Positions 45,305-55,233 of a stretch of DNA of 62,342 bases are shown piece after piece. The translations under genes and the position numbers were made by a program. This DNA is from Sulfurimonas sp. (GTDB taxonomy: Bacteria; Campylobacterota; Campylobacteria; Campylobacterales; Sulfurimonadaceae). The notes beneath the pieces were generated by a model. The model worked only from the letters and a program-made list of their open reading frames with translations. It searched no databases and was not told where the DNA came from. Every line of letters begins with the position of its first letter. The first letter of the stretch is position 1. The DNA is taken from NCBI RefSeq assembly GCF_019429335.1, contig NZ_JAHYJB010000002.1, positions 1-62,342 on the forward strand, in the 5' to 3' direction.

Positions 45305-46438
45305 TTTTATCAAAACTCCTTCTCTTCCCATCTCTATAAGCCAAAGCAGCGGTGCGTCAAAAAGATTTCCAAAATTTATCAGATGTAGAAATATGCTTAA
45401 CGGATAAAAGAGGGTAAAAAGTGTCGTCCAGATGATTGAAAGCGGGTGATAGACGCTGAAGTTTTCAAATATTGCCAAAGAAAACGGAAGCATCATAACA
45501 TAAACCCAGATGGGCAGAAGTGTGAATCGCCATAGCTTGTTTAGATGCTTAAAATGAATCAGAAAAAGAAATATATAAAAAACTCCGCTTGCCGAGAGCC
45601 AGAAACCAAGTGAGAAGAAAAGGCGCGGGAAAAATGACAAAATAAGCAATACGCTTAAAAAGAGAGTCTGCATCGATACTATTTTAATGCCTCTGTCGTA
45701 AAGCACAAAACCAATTACCAGCATTCCAAAAGCGCGGATAAGCGACGGCGGAGAATCTAAAAATAACATGTAGAAAAAAAGCGTAAATGCCACCGCCAAA
45801 AATATATCGAGTTTTGAGTTTCTATATGGAAAGTATCTGTTTTGCGCAAATGAGTAAACTGGGCGCAAAAATAGGTAGAGCAGGGCACTTAGGACGCCGA
45901 GGTGAAAACCGCTTATGGCAAGCAGATGAGAGACCCCCAAATTTGAAAAAGTTTTTTGTAAATCACTATCAAGCGGCGCAGCAGTGTAGAGAGCCTGATA
46001 TATATTTGCAACGTTTTTATCTTCATGTGAAGCTGATATGTAAGCATTTAGTCCATTTTTTAGAGTGAGAGACTCATTTATATCTTTGATTTTGCTATTT
46101 GCATAAAAGGTAGTCAGGTACCCCTGAAAGTTCAAATCTTTTGGCCATATTTCAAGTTTTAGTCTCTTTGTTTTTACATCTTGAAGCGATTTTTTTGCGG
46201 TTGTATAAAATGTCAGCCCATCTGAACTTTTTAGTTTTAGCACCTGGTAGGTTCTGTTGTTTTTGCTCTTTGTGTACTGTTTTAATACGCTAGCTTCAAC
46301 AAGTGCCGAGTCAAAGCGGTTAAACTCCAAAAAGTTTCTATACTCTATAAAAAGTGAAACGCTTAGGATGAGCAAGCAAGCAAAGATAAAGATGAAAAAG
46401 TCCCGCTTTTTGTTAAATAACGAGACTCTCTCTATCAT
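45176..46438 (-). CDS. comEC: ComEC/Rec2-family DNA-uptake channel
   Basis: The 420-residue multi-pass membrane protein contains the Competence domain (FSNLGVSHLLAISGFHLGVLSALLYL, and LIRAFGMLVIGFVLYDRG), which forms the inner-membrane pore for single-stranded DNA in natural transformation. The N-terminal OB-like segment (QVLKLKSSDGLTFYTTAKKS) is present; the C-terminal metallo-beta-lactamase-like domain is absent, as in Helicobacter ComEC. It lies 3 bp downstream of dnaB, an order also found in H. pylori. Confidence 0.88.
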   Translation of the reverse strand: MIERVSLFNKKRDFFIFIFACLLILSVSLFIEYRNFLEFNRFDSALVEASVLKQYTKSKNNRTYQVLKLKSSDGLTFYTTAKKSLQDVKTKRLKLEIWPKDLNFQGYLTTFYANSKIKDINESLTLKNGLNAYISASHEDKNVANIYQALYTAAPLDSDLQKTFSNLGVSHLLAISGFHLGVLSALLYLFLRPVYSFAQNRYFPYRNSKLDIFLAVAFTLFFYMLFLDSPPSLIRAFGMLVIGFVLYDRGIKIVSMQTLFLSVLLILSFFPRLFFSLGFWLSASGVFYIFLFLIHFKHLNKLWRFTLLPIWVYVMMLPFSLAIFENFSVYHPLSIIWTTLFTLFYPLSIFLHLINFGNLFDAPLLWLIEMGREGVLIKLNPYLFYFYLTLSIGAVFMRFFMWSLLLFGSSVFIHAIYNVA

Positions 46439-46441
46439 CTT

Positions 46442-47893
46442 TTAGAGCGGCGGCATTGAGATGGAGTCGTTGGAGAAATTGATATTTGCAGAGCGCGTGT
46501 CAACATTTTCATAAATGGTCTCAACGCCTTTTGCATAAGGAAGCGGATCTATAAACTTGGTAAGTTTTTTCTGAAAAACAAGTTTTACATGTCCTGTAGG
46601 ACCGTTTCTCTGCTTGCCGATGATGATTTCGGCATCTTCTTCCTCTTTTTCAATGTATGTCGAAGTAAACTCTTTGCCTTCGCTTTTAGCTGCTTTTTCG
46701 CGCTCTTTCTCCTCTTTGTAGAGGTAGACGTCATCGCGGTAAACAAAGAGGATGATGTCCGCATCCTGCTCGATAGAGCCGGACTCACGGATATCGCTGA
46801 GCATCGGTCTTTTGTCGTTTCTGGATTCAAGTCCGCGGTTTAGCTGAGAGAGTGCGACAATCGGCATGTTTAGCTCACGTGCGAGCATTTTAAGCCCGCG
46901 AGATATTTCTGAGACCTGTAAGTGTCTGTCTTGAGTTCCGATACCGCTCATAATCTGTAGGTAGTCGATTACTGCTATCTCTATCTCTGGGTGCTGATTT
47001 TTGAGCTTTCTTAGCTTTGAGCGAAGCTGGTTTATGTTTATGCTTCCGTGGTCGTCAACATATAATTTTGCGCTGTTCATTCTGTCAATAGCGCCGTTTA
47101 GTGAACTCCACTGGTCATCATTCATATCGCCGACGCGAAGTTTTTGAAGAGGAATGGACGTCTGAATAGAGAGAAGTCTAAGCATTAGCTGTTCTGCAGG
47201 CATCTCAAGCGAAAAAAATGCAACACCTTTTCCTTGAACGATAAGGCTGTTTACTGTGTTGAGTATAAAAGAGGTTTTTCCCATGGCAGGACGCGCAGCT
47301 ACAATTACCAAATCACCTTTTCCAAAACCGGTCGTCATCTTGTTTAGTTCGTGAAAACCTGTATCAACGCCGACAAGCACATTATTTCCGCGAGCTTTCA
47401 TCTCCTTGATGTACTCCATCGTGTCGAATGTCATCTTTGGAGAGTCTTTAAAGTCGCTTGTCTGGTTGTTTTGGGTTATCTCATAGAGCTTTTTTTCTAC
47501 AATATCAACAACTTCCGCACTTGGAAGCTCCTCTTCAACTGTTACTCTTTTTATCTCGGTTGTAAGCGTCAAAAGATTGCGTTTGAGTGATTTATCTTTT
47601 ATCTCATCGACGTAGGCTCTTGTGTTTGAGATTGGATTTGCAGAGAGAATCTCAAGCATGACATGCTCATCAAACTTTTTCATCTTGATGAGCTCTTTTT
47701 TTATAAACTCCTCATCAATAGGCTGATCTTTTTGCAAAAGCAGAGTCATTACATGAAAGATATCCTGATGAGCAGGAAGATAGAAATCATCTTTTTTTAG
47801 CGTGCTACTAAGTTCGTCAAACTGACTTGGCTCAAAAACTATAGAGCTTAATATGCTTCTCTCAAAAGCTAAATTGTATAAATTATCGTGCAT
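46442..47893 (-). CDS. dnaB: Replicative DNA helicase DnaB
   Basis: The 483-residue hexameric helicase has an N-terminal DnaG-interaction domain and a RecA-like motor with Walker A (VVAARPAMGKTSF), Walker B (IAVIDYLQIMSG) and the DIRESGSIEQDADIILFVYR motif. No intein is present. Its ATG shares a base with the ispG stop codon (TAATG), so translation is probably coupled. Confidence 0.97.
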   Translation of the reverse strand: MHDNLYNLAFERSILSSIVFEPSQFDELSSTLKKDDFYLPAHQDIFHVMTLLLQKDQPIDEEFIKKELIKMKKFDEHVMLEILSANPISNTRAYVDEIKDKSLKRNLLTLTTEIKRVTVEEELPSAEVVDIVEKKLYEITQNNQTSDFKDSPKMTFDTMEYIKEMKARGNNVLVGVDTGFHELNKMTTGFGKGDLVIVAARPAMGKTSFILNTVNSLIVQGKGVAFFSLEMPAEQLMLRLLSIQTSIPLQKLRVGDMNDDQWSSLNGAIDRMNSAKLYVDDHGSININQLRSKLRKLKNQHPEIEIAVIDYLQIMSGIGTQDRHLQVSEISRGLKMLARELNMPIVALSQLNRGLESRNDKRPMLSDIRESGSIEQDADIILFVYRDDVYLYKEEKEREKAAKSEGKEFTSTYIEKEEEDAEIIIGKQRNGPTGHVKLVFQKKLTKFIDPLPYAKGVETIYENVDTRSANINFSNDSISMPPL

Positions 47894-48954
47894 TACTCAG
47901 CCTCTTTCGCCATTTTTTCAACTTCTTCTACAAATCTCTCTACAAGTTCGTTCTCGTCTAGATTTGCAACGACTTCACCCTTTACCATGACAAGACCTTT
48001 TCCTTTGCCGTAAGCAATGGCTACGTCCGCATGTGCGGCTTCGCCAATAGCATTTACAACGCATCCCATAACCGAGACGTTAAGCGGCGCTTTTATGTGT
48101 GCTGTTCGTCTCTCTATCTCGCCGACCGCACTCACCAAATCAGCTTCGATACGTCCGCAGGTAGGGCATGAGATGATATTTAACCCATCTTTTGCCGCGC
48201 CGCTGTCTTTTAAAATAGCACGTGCGACGTTTATCTCCTCTTCAAGCTCTCCGGTGATACTTACTCTCATCGTATCGCCGATACCGTCAAGCAGAAGTGC
48301 GCCAAGACCGATAGAGCTTTTTACGGTTGCATGAAACAAGGTTCCTGCTTCTGTAACTCCAAGATGAAAAGGATAGCTGTTTTTTGGGCGAAGCATACGG
48401 TACGCGTCAACGGTTCTTTGTACGTCGCTTGCTTTTAGGGAGATTTTGATGTCGCTAAACCCCAAATCTTCAAGAAACTTAATGTTGTACTCTGCGGATG
48501 CCACCATTCCCTCAGCAGTCTGCCCGTACTTGTCTAAAAACTCTTTTTCCAAACTTCCTGCATTTACGCCGATGCGAATAGGGATATTACGAGCGCTACA
48601 TGCTTTCACTACCTCTTTTACACGCTCTTTTGAGCCGATATTTCCTGGATTTATGCGTATGCAGTCAACAACTTCGGCGGCAATAAGTGCAAGACGATGG
48701 TTGAAGTGAATATCTGCAACAAGCGGGAGTGAAATCTGCTCTTTGATTGACTTTAGTGCCAGCGCATCTTCCATCTGCGGAACTGCTACACGTACAATGT
48801 CGCACCCTGCAAAGTGGAGTCTTTTTATCTGCTCAACTGTAGCCTCAACATCGGAAGTTTTTGAGAATGTCATCGACTGAACGCTGATAGGCGCGTCACC
48901 GCCAACTGCAACATTGCCAACAAATATCTGTTTGGTTGGGTATCTTTTTATCAT
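47893..48954 (-). CDS. ispG: 4-hydroxy-3-methylbut-2-enyl diphosphate synthase
   Basis: The 353-residue Fe-S enzyme catalyses the sixth step of the MEP isoprenoid pathway. The TIM-barrel part ([32 protein letters not shown]) and the cluster-binding cysteines in [13 protein letters not shown] and [12 protein letters not shown] are intact. First gene of an ispG-dnaB-comEC run; its start faces the CRISPR locus across a 136-bp gap. Confidence 0.97.
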   Translation of the reverse strand: MIKRYPTKQIFVGNVAVGGDAPISVQSMTFSKTSDVEATVEQIKRLHFAGCDIVRVAVPQMEDALALKSIKEQISLPLVADIHFNHRLALIAAEVVDCIRINPGNIGSKERVKEVVKACSARNIPIRIGVNAGSLEKEFLDKYGQTAEGMVASAEYNIKFLEDLGFSDIKISLKASDVQRTVDAYRMLRPKNSYPFHLGVTEAGTLFHATVKSSIGLGALLLDGIGDTMRVSITGELEEEINVARAILKDSGAAKDGLNIISCPTCGRIEADLVSAVGEIERRTAHIKAPLNVSVMGCVVNAIGEAAHADVAIAYGKGKGLVMVKGEVVANLDENELVERFVEEVEKMAKEAE

Positions 48955-49090
48955 AAAGAGATTTTATCTCTTTTGGTCTAAAAAAGTGCTTTGGTATTTA
49001 TTGGTTGAATTCAGGATTAATAAAAATGCATAATTTAATTTATTTCGGATAAAATCTAAGCAAAGTTAAAATTAACAATTAGAGTAAAAA

Positions 49091-49987
49091 ATGAAAAAAG
49101 AATACGATAAGGCACTTTATAGACTTCTTCAAATTTTAAAACGTCTCTATGAAGGCGAAGTGCTTATAGCTAAAAACTTAGCACTAGATTTTAATGTTTC
49201 GCCGCGAACTATACGCCGTGATTTTACGAGACTTTCCTATTTTCCTATTGAAAAAACTAGTGATGGTTATAAATATGAAGATGGTTTTCATCTCCTTAAA
49301 AGCTCAAAAGAAGACGAGGTCTTACTTTTTGAAATGTTTGAGCAGTTTTCAAAAAGTATGGGTGACGGTGCCTCTAAAATTATCTCTAAACAACTTTCAA
49401 AGCTTCATAATCCATCTGCAAAACATCCATTCTTTTTTAATGCAGTCATTGAGGATATTACCGATAAAAGTGAACTATTTTTAATTATGCAAGATGCTAT
49501 AGAACAAAAGCGTGTCGTATCTTTGGAGTATCTAACTGTAACACGAGAGGTAGACCCATATAAAATTGCAAGCTTTGAGGGATTTTGGTATCTTTTTTGT
49601 AAGGAAAACAACAAATACAAAACTTTTTATTTTAAAGATATTCAAAATGTTTCTCTAAAAGAGCAGACTTTTACATGCGATATACACGCGTTACAAGTGA
49701 TGGAAAATGCTTTGAATATCTGGTTTGAAGCACAAGAAGAAGTTTTTGAAGTGCTGCTACATGTAAATAATAATATAGCAAAACATCTCTCTAGGCGTCC
49801 ACTGAGTAAAACACAAAGAGTGTTCAAATATTATGAAAACGGCGACATTGAGATAAGCGTACATGCCACGAGTGATAGTGAAGTAATCCACATGCTAAAA
49901 AAATGGCTCCCAAATCTCAAAGTAATTGCACCTTTACGGATTCATGAAACATTTAAAAAGGAGCTGCAAAAATACATTGACGCGTAA
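49091..49987 (+). CDS. WYL-domain transcriptional regulator
   Basis: The 298-residue protein has an N-terminal DeoR-type helix-turn-helix (LALDFNVSPRTIRRDFTRLSYFPIEKT, about 27-54), a central WYL domain (VSLEYLTVTREVDPYKIASFEGFWYLFCKENNKYKTF) and a C-terminal WCX-like extension. WYL regulators sense ligands, perhaps nucleotides, and often control CRISPR or phage-defence loci. It lies 59 bp upstream of cas12a on the same strand. That gap contains an inverted repeat, so control of the cas operon is plausible. Start ATG follows TTAGAGTAAAAA. Confidence 0.9.
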   Translation: MKKEYDKALYRLLQILKRLYEGEVLIAKNLALDFNVSPRTIRRDFTRLSYFPIEKTSDGYKYEDGFHLLKSSKEDEVLLFEMFEQFSKSMGDGASKIISKQLSKLHNPSAKHPFFFNAVIEDITDKSELFLIMQDAIEQKRVVSLEYLTVTREVDPYKIASFEGFWYLFCKENNKYKTFYFKDIQNVSLKEQTFTCDIHALQVMENALNIWFEAQEEVFEVLLHVNNNIAKHLSRRPLSKTQRVFKYYENGDIEISVHATSDSEVIHMLKKWLPNLKVIAPLRIHETFKKELQKYIDA

Positions 49988-49990
49988 AAA

Positions 49991-50006
49991 GGACATGACG
50001 TTGTCC
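49991..50006. promoter_or_regulatory. Inverted repeat upstream of cas12a, candidate operator
   Basis: GGACATGACGTTGTCC has 5-bp arms (GGACA/TGTCC) around a 6-bp centre, 40 bp before the cas12a ATG. The TTGTCCGTAAGC stretch is GC-richer than its surroundings. It is a good candidate site for the WYL regulator; a second copy was not seen upstream of the regulator itself. Confidence 0.45.
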
Positions 50007-50046
50007 GTAAGCTATGTAAAAATAACAATCAAAAAAAGGAGTTTAG

Positions 50047-53000
50047 ATGCTAGACCAATTTAAAAATCAATACGCACTTTCAAAAACTTTGCGTTTTGAA
50101 CTTAAACCTCTCGGCGAAACGCTCAAACACATAGAAGCTAAAGGTCTCATTGCGCAAGATAAAACACGTGCAGAGGAGTATCAAGAAGTAAAAACAGTTA
50201 TCGATAAGTACCACAAAGCATTTATTGAAGAAGCACTTGATGCTGTTTCATTGAGTAAACTTGAAGATTACGAAATTGCGTTTTTTGATAAAAATCGCGA
50301 CGAAAAAGCTTTTGAAAAACTTCAAGATGTATTACGCAAAGAGATTGTTGTAAGTTTTAAGAAACATCCTAAGTTTGCAACATTATTTAAAAAAGAGCTT
50401 ATCAAACTTGATTTGAAAAATTGGCAGAATTTATCTGAAGAAGAAAAAGAGCTTGTGAAACACTTTGATAATTTCACTACATACTTTACTGGCTTTCATG
50501 AAAATCGTGCCAATATGTACACAGATGAAGCAAAACACTCTTCTATCGCATACCGCATCATCCACGAAAACTTGCCTATCTTTTTAACAAACCAAAAACT
50601 TTTTGAGACAATCAAACAAAAAGCACCGCATCTCGCACAAGAGACGCAAAATGCCCTGCTTGAACATCTAAATGGAGCAGTTGTAGAGGATATGTTTGAA
50701 CTAAGTTATTTCAATCGTATGCTTTCGCAAACCCATATTAATCTTTACAATCAAATGATTGGCGGTATTAAAAAGGATGAACTAAAAATTCAAGGTTTTA
50801 ATGAAAAAATCAATCTTTATCGTCAAGCAAAAGGCTTGTCTAAGCGTGATTTACCAAATCTTAAACCATTACACAAACAAATACTAAGCGACCGAGAGAC
50901 GCTCTCTTGGCTCCCAGAAGCATTTGAAAATTACGAAGAGCTTGTGAAAGGTGTGCAAACCTATTTTGGCAACGAGGTGTTAGCCTTTGAATGTTGTGAC
51001 GGTAAAGTGAATCTTTTAGAAAAGCTGCCTGAACTTTTAGCGCAAACGCAAGATTACGATTTGTCCAAAATCTATTTTAAAAATGATGTGGCGCTCACAA
51101 GTGCATCACAAGTGATTTTCAAAGATTATCGCATCATCAAAGAAGCGCTTTGGGAAGTCAATAAACCTAAAAAGTCAAAAGATTTAGCCGCAGACGAAGA
51201 GAAGTTTTTTAACAAAAAAAACAGTTATTTTAGTATTGAGCAGATTGATGGAGCTTTAAAGTCGGCTCAACTTTCTGTAAAAATGATGGAGTATTTTCAA
51301 AGCGAATCTAGTAAACTCATCGAGCAAATCCAAACCGCTTACAACGATTGGAAACAAAACAGCTCAAACAAAGAACTCTTAAAAACGTTTTTAGATACGC
51401 TACTTTCGTATCAACGGCTTTTAAAACCGCTTAATGCTCCAAACGACCTTGAAAAAGATGTGGCTTTTTATGCCTATTTTGATTCCTATTTTGCGAGTCT
51501 AAGCGGTGTGGTTAAACTCTACGACAAAGTGCGAAACTTCATGACGAAAAAACCGTACTCACTTGAAAAATTTAAACTCAATTTTGAAAACCCAGAGTTA
51601 TTGGGTGGATGGCCAGTTGACAGAGAGATTGCAACTTCATCAGTAATTTTTAAAAAAGATGGGTTATTTTACTTAGGAATATTAAGTAGTGGAAGTAAGC
51701 GTTTTTTTAAAAATCATCCTTTACCGACAGATAAAACAGATGTTATATTAAAAATGAATTATTTACAGGCAGCAGACCCAAGTAAAGATGTTCAAAATCT
51801 CATGGTAATAAATGGGAAAACTGTTAAAAAAAATGGAAGAAAAGAAAAAAGTGGAGAATTTGCAGGTGAAAATTTACAACTAGAAAGTTTAAAAAATCAA
51901 TATCTTCCAAATGAAATTAATGAAATCCGTAAAGCAAAATCATATTCAAAAATGAGCATAACTTTTAATAAGAATGATTTAGTGAAATTTATTGATTATT
52001 ATAAACAAAGAACGATTGAATATTTTAACCAGTATTCTTTTGAATTTAATGCGAGTGAAAATTACAAGGATTTTGGAGAGTTTACTGAGCATATTAACCA
52101 ACAAGCTTATCAGATTAAATTTGTTGAAATTTCACAAAGTTATTTAAATTCTCTTGTCGATGCAGGCAAGCTATACCTATTCCAAATCTACAACAAAGAT
52201 TTCTCCCCATTTAGCAAAGGTACGCCAAATATGCACACACTTTATTGGCGTGCACTTTTTGATGAAAAAAATCTCGCCGATGTAATCTACAAGCTCAATG
52301 GGCAAGCGGAGATATTTTTCCGTCAAAAGTCAATCGACTATTCCGAAGAGAAACTTAAACTTGGGCATCACCACAATACGCTTAAAGATAAATTCGCATA
52401 CCCGATTATCAAAGACCGCCGTTTCGCTTTTGATAAGTTCCAGTTTCATGTACCCATAACGCTCAACTTTAAAGCAAAGGGCAACGAAAATATCACGCCA
52501 CAAACTTTTGAGTATATTCGTGCAAATCCCGACAATATCAAAGTTATTGGTATCGACCGCGGTGAGCGCCATCTGCTCTATCTTTCACTTATTGATGCTA
52601 AAGGGCAGATTGTAGAACAATTTACACTGAATCAAATAGTAAATAGTTATAACAGTAAAGAGCATGTTATCGACTACCATGCCAAACTTGACGCAAAAGA
52701 AAAAGACCGTGATAAAGCACGTAAAGAGTGGGGAACTGTCGAAAATATCAAGGAGCTTAAAGAAGGATATTTAAGTCACGTCATCCATAAAATCGCGACA
52801 CTCATCGTTGAACACGGTGCGATCGTAGCGATGGAAGATCTCAACTTCGGCTTTAAACGAGGACGTTTCAAAGTAGAAAAACAGGTCTATCAAAAATTTG
52901 AAAAAGCGCTTATCGACAAGCTGAACTATCTGGTCGATAAGAAAAAACAGCCCGACGAGTTAGGCGGTATTTTTAACGCACTCCAACTTACGAACAAGTT

Positions 53001-53709
53001 CCAAAGCTTTGAAAAAATGGGGAAACAAAACGGATTTTTATTTTATGTGCCTGCGTGGAATACTTCTAAAATAGACCCAGTTGCAGGGTTTGTCGATCTC
53101 TTTGATACTCGTTATGCAAGTGTAGAAAAATCCAAAGCGTTTTTTGCTAAATTTAAATCCATATGCTACAACGAAACCAAAGACTACTTTGAGTTTGCAT
53201 TTGATTACAACGACTTTACCGACAAAGCCAAAGAGACTCGTAGCGAATGGACACTTTGTACTTATGGTGAGCGAATTGTGAGTTTTAGAAATGCGGAAAA
53301 AAATCACCAATGGGACAATAAAACACTTCATCTCACAACCGAATTTAAAAATTTATTTGGTAATTATACGGGTGACTTAAAAGCAACGATTTTAGCGCAT
53401 GACGACAAAGAATTTTTTGAGAAGCTTTTACGCCTTTTACGTTTTACACTTCAGATGCGTAACTCTATTACGGGTACTGACATAGATTACCTTGTCTCTC
53501 CTGTCGCAGATAAACAAGGAAATTTTTACGATAGCCGCAAAGCTCATGGTTTGTTACCAAAAGACGCCGACGCAAACGGTGCGTACAACATTGCTCGTAA
53601 AGGCTTGATGCTCATGCGTCGCATCCAAAAAGCCGATGACCTCAAAAAAGTAAATTTGGCGATTTCAAATCGTGACTGGCTCCGCTATGCTCAAGGTTTG
53701 GAGAGCTAG
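50047..53709 (+). CDS. cas12a: CRISPR effector nuclease Cas12a (Cpf1)
   Basis: The 1220-residue type V-A effector processes its own crRNA and cuts double-stranded DNA. The N-terminus LKNQYALSKTLRFELKPLGET-like block opens the WED domain, followed by REC lobes. The RuvC triad is Asp837 (IGIDRGERH), Glu930 (VAMEDLNFGF) and Asp1175 (DADANGAYN). Arg1138 in TLQMRNS matches the Nuc-domain arginine, and HHHNTLKDKFAYPIIKDRRF is the crRNA-processing region. GGAGTTTAG precedes the ATG. The segment at roughly 51640-52165 is markedly AT-richer than its flanks and covers the PAM-interacting region. All catalytic residues are intact, so it should be active. Confidence 0.97.
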   Translation: MLDQFKNQYALSKTLRFELKPLGETLKHIEAKGLIAQDKTRAEEYQEVKTVIDKYHKAFIEEALDAVSLSKLEDYEIAFFDKNRDEKAFEKLQDVLRKEIVVSFKKHPKFATLFKKELIKLDLKNWQNLSEEEKELVKHFDNFTTYFTGFHENRANMYTDEAKHSSIAYRIIHENLPIFLTNQKLFETIKQKAPHLAQETQNALLEHLNGAVVEDMFELSYFNRMLSQTHINLYNQMIGGIKKDELKIQGFNEKINLYRQAKGLSKRDLPNLKPLHKQILSDRETLSWLPEAFENYEELVKGVQTYFGNEVLAFECCDGKVNLLEKLPELLAQTQDYDLSKIYFKNDVALTSASQVIFKDYRIIKEALWEVNKPKKSKDLAADEEKFFNKKNSYFSIEQIDGALKSAQLSVKMMEYFQSESSKLIEQIQTAYNDWKQNSSNKELLKTFLDTLLSYQRLLKPLNAPNDLEKDVAFYAYFDSYFASLSGVVKLYDKVRNFMTKKPYSLEKFKLNFENPELLGGWPVDREIATSSVIFKKDGLFYLGILSSGSKRFFKNHPLPTDKTDVILKMNYLQAADPSKDVQNLMVINGKTVKKNGRKEKSGEFAGENLQLESLKNQYLPNEINEIRKAKSYSKMSITFNKNDLVKFIDYYKQRTIEYFNQYSFEFNASENYKDFGEFTEHINQQAYQIKFVEISQSYLNSLVDAGKLYLFQIYNKDFSPFSKGTPNMHTLYWRALFDEKNLADVIYKLNGQAEIFFRQKSIDYSEEKLKLGHHHNTLKDKFAYPIIKDRRFAFDKFQFHVPITLNFKAKGNENITPQTFEYIRANPDNIKVIGIDRGERHLLYLSLIDAKGQIVEQFTLNQIVNSYNSKEHVIDYHAKLDAKEKDRDKARKEWGTVENIKELKEGYLSHVIHKIATLIVEHGAIVAMEDLNFGFKRGRFKVEKQVYQKFEKALIDKLNYLVDKKKQPDELGGIFNALQLTNKFQSFEKMGKQNGFLFYVPAWNTSKIDPVAGFVDLFDTRYASVEKSKAFFAKFKSICYNETKDYFEFAFDYNDFTDKAKETRSEWTLCTYGERIVSFRNAEKNHQWDNKTLHLTTEFKNLFGNYTGDLKATILAHDDKEFFEKLLRLLRFTLQMRNSITGTDIDYLVSPVADKQGNFYDSRKAHGLLPKDADANGAYNIARKGLMLMRRIQKADDLKKVNLAISNRDWLRYAQGLES

Positions 53710-53710
53710 T

Positions 53711-54265
53711 GTGGAGCCTTATATCCCGATTTCGTTTTTAAACGATTTTATCTTTTGTCCTCGCTCGATTTACTTTCATCAGCTTTACGGCAGAAGTGAT
53801 GAAAGTTTGTATCACAGTACCGACCAAAGTGAGGGTAAAGCCGCACATGCGACAGTCGATGCAAAAACCTACACAACGGCAAAAAAAGTGCTGCAAACCA
53901 TAGAAATCTATAGCCAGACATATGGTTTAGGTGGAAAAATAGACACTTTTGACACAGCTACCGGAGTGCTAACTGAGCGTAAAAAAAAGATAAAAGTAAT
54001 CTATGACGGCTATATCTACCAACTTTATGCACAGTACCATTGTTTGGTGGAGTCGGGTTACGAGGTACATGCCATGAGACTTTACAGTATGGATGACAAT
54101 AAAGTGTACCCCATTGCATTGCCAAGTCAAGACAAAGCGCATCAGAGTGCTTTTGAATCACTTTTACAACAAATACGCATTTTTGATATGAGTGCACCCT
54201 TTGCCGTAAACCCAAACAAATGCTTTCGATGTATCTACCGTTATTTATGTGATGTGGCAATATGA
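53711..54265 (+). CDS. cas4: CRISPR-associated exonuclease Cas4
   Basis: The 184-residue protein trims pre-spacers and helps select PAM-adjacent DNA. It has the first iron-sulfur cysteine (FIFCPRSIYF), RecB-nuclease motifs GGKIDTFD, TERKKK and QLYAQYHCL, and the C-terminal cysteine cluster NPNKCFRCIYRYLC. I prefer the GTG at 53711, two bases after the cas12a stop, because GGAG at 53700-53703 is a well-spaced ribosome-binding site; an in-frame ATG at 53687 lies inside cas12a. It overlaps cas1 by 4 bp. Confidence 0.92.
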   Translation: MEPYIPISFLNDFIFCPRSIYFHQLYGRSDESLYHSTDQSEGKAAHATVDAKTYTTAKKVLQTIEIYSQTYGLGGKIDTFDTATGVLTERKKKIKVIYDGYIYQLYAQYHCLVESGYEVHAMRLYSMDDNKVYPIALPSQDKAHQSAFESLLQQIRIFDMSAPFAVNPNKCFRCIYRYLCDVAI

Positions 54266-55233
54266 TGAGTCTTCCAGATTTCAAACAAAAGCAGATCATT
54301 ATTGCACTTTTAAACCATGGCGAAAAATTGAGTTTTAAAAACGATAATTTTGTCATTACAGACGCAGATGGGAAGATTAAACATCAATCGACATGCTATA
54401 GACTTTTTGCACTTATGATAGTCGGAAATATCAGTATCACCTCGGGGCTTTTACAGCGTTCAAAGAAGTTTGGTTTTAGTATCACGCTACTAAGTTACGG
54501 GCTTATCCCCTATGGCATGTGGCAGTATAAAACCGAAGGAAATTTTCTGTTGCGACAAAAACAATACGCTTATAAAAGTAATGCTATTGCACTTCATATT
54601 GTGCAAAACAAAATCGATCAGCAGATTATCCATCTGCAAAAAAGACGTAACAAATCAGACGCTTTGACTCAAGCTATTGATAAACTTCGTGACTATCGAG
54701 GAAGACTTTTAGATGAGTCTTTAGATTTTCAAGAAATTTTAGGTGTTGAGGGCGTGGCTTCGCGACTTTATTTTGCCCACATGTTTGACAATATCGAGTG
54801 GAACGGGCGAACGCCCAGAACCAAAAAAGATATTATCAACCTTTTGTTAGATATAGGCTACATGCAACTTTTCCATCTCATAGACGCTATGCTTAATCTC
54901 TACGGCTTTGATACCTACAAAGGTGTTTATCACAAAGAGTTTTATCAGCGAAAATCTTTAGTCGCAGATATTGTAGAGCCGTTTCGACCTATAGTGGATT
55001 ATAGAATCAGAAAAGCCTATAATCTAGGACAAATCAATCCAGATGATTTTGATTTTATAAATGGTCAATACCGTCTTTTTGGAGATAAAGCAAAGCCATA
55101 TACTAAATGGCTCTTAGAAGCGATTTTGGAATATAAAAACGAAATGTTTTTGTATGTACAGCAGTACTATAGAGCATTTATGCAAGAGAGAACCATTGGT
55201 GCATACCCGATGTTTTTAGGAAAAATACCATGA
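54262..55233 (+). CDS. cas1: CRISPR integrase Cas1
   Basis: The 323-residue Cas1 has the metal-binding set Glu163 (GVEGVASRLYF), His224 (GVYHKEFYQRK) and the Asp236/Glu239 pair (LVADIVEPFRP). With Cas2 it inserts new spacers at the leader end. ATGA overlaps with both neighbours (cas4 stop and cas2 start, 4 bp each) suggest coupled translation of the whole adaptation set. Confidence 0.97.
   Translation: MMSLPDFKQKQIIIALLNHGEKLSFKNDNFVITDADGKIKHQSTCYRLFALMIVGNISITSGLLQRSKKFGFSITLLSYGLIPYGMWQYKTEGNFLLRQKQYAYKSNAIALHIVQNKIDQQIIHLQKRRNKSDALTQAIDKLRDYRGRLLDESLDFQEILGVEGVASRLYFAHMFDNIEWNGRTPRTKKDIINLLLDIGYMQLFHLIDAMLNLYGFDTYKGVYHKEFYQRKSLVADIVEPFRPIVDYRIRKAYNLGQINPDDFDFINGQYRLFGDKAKPYTKWLLEAILEYKNEMFLYVQQYYRAFMQERTIGAYPMFLGKIP

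Noticed and set aside
50047-53709. Cas12a being an inactive effector
   Set aside because: Asp837, Glu930, Asp1175 and Arg1138 are all present and the frame is complete.
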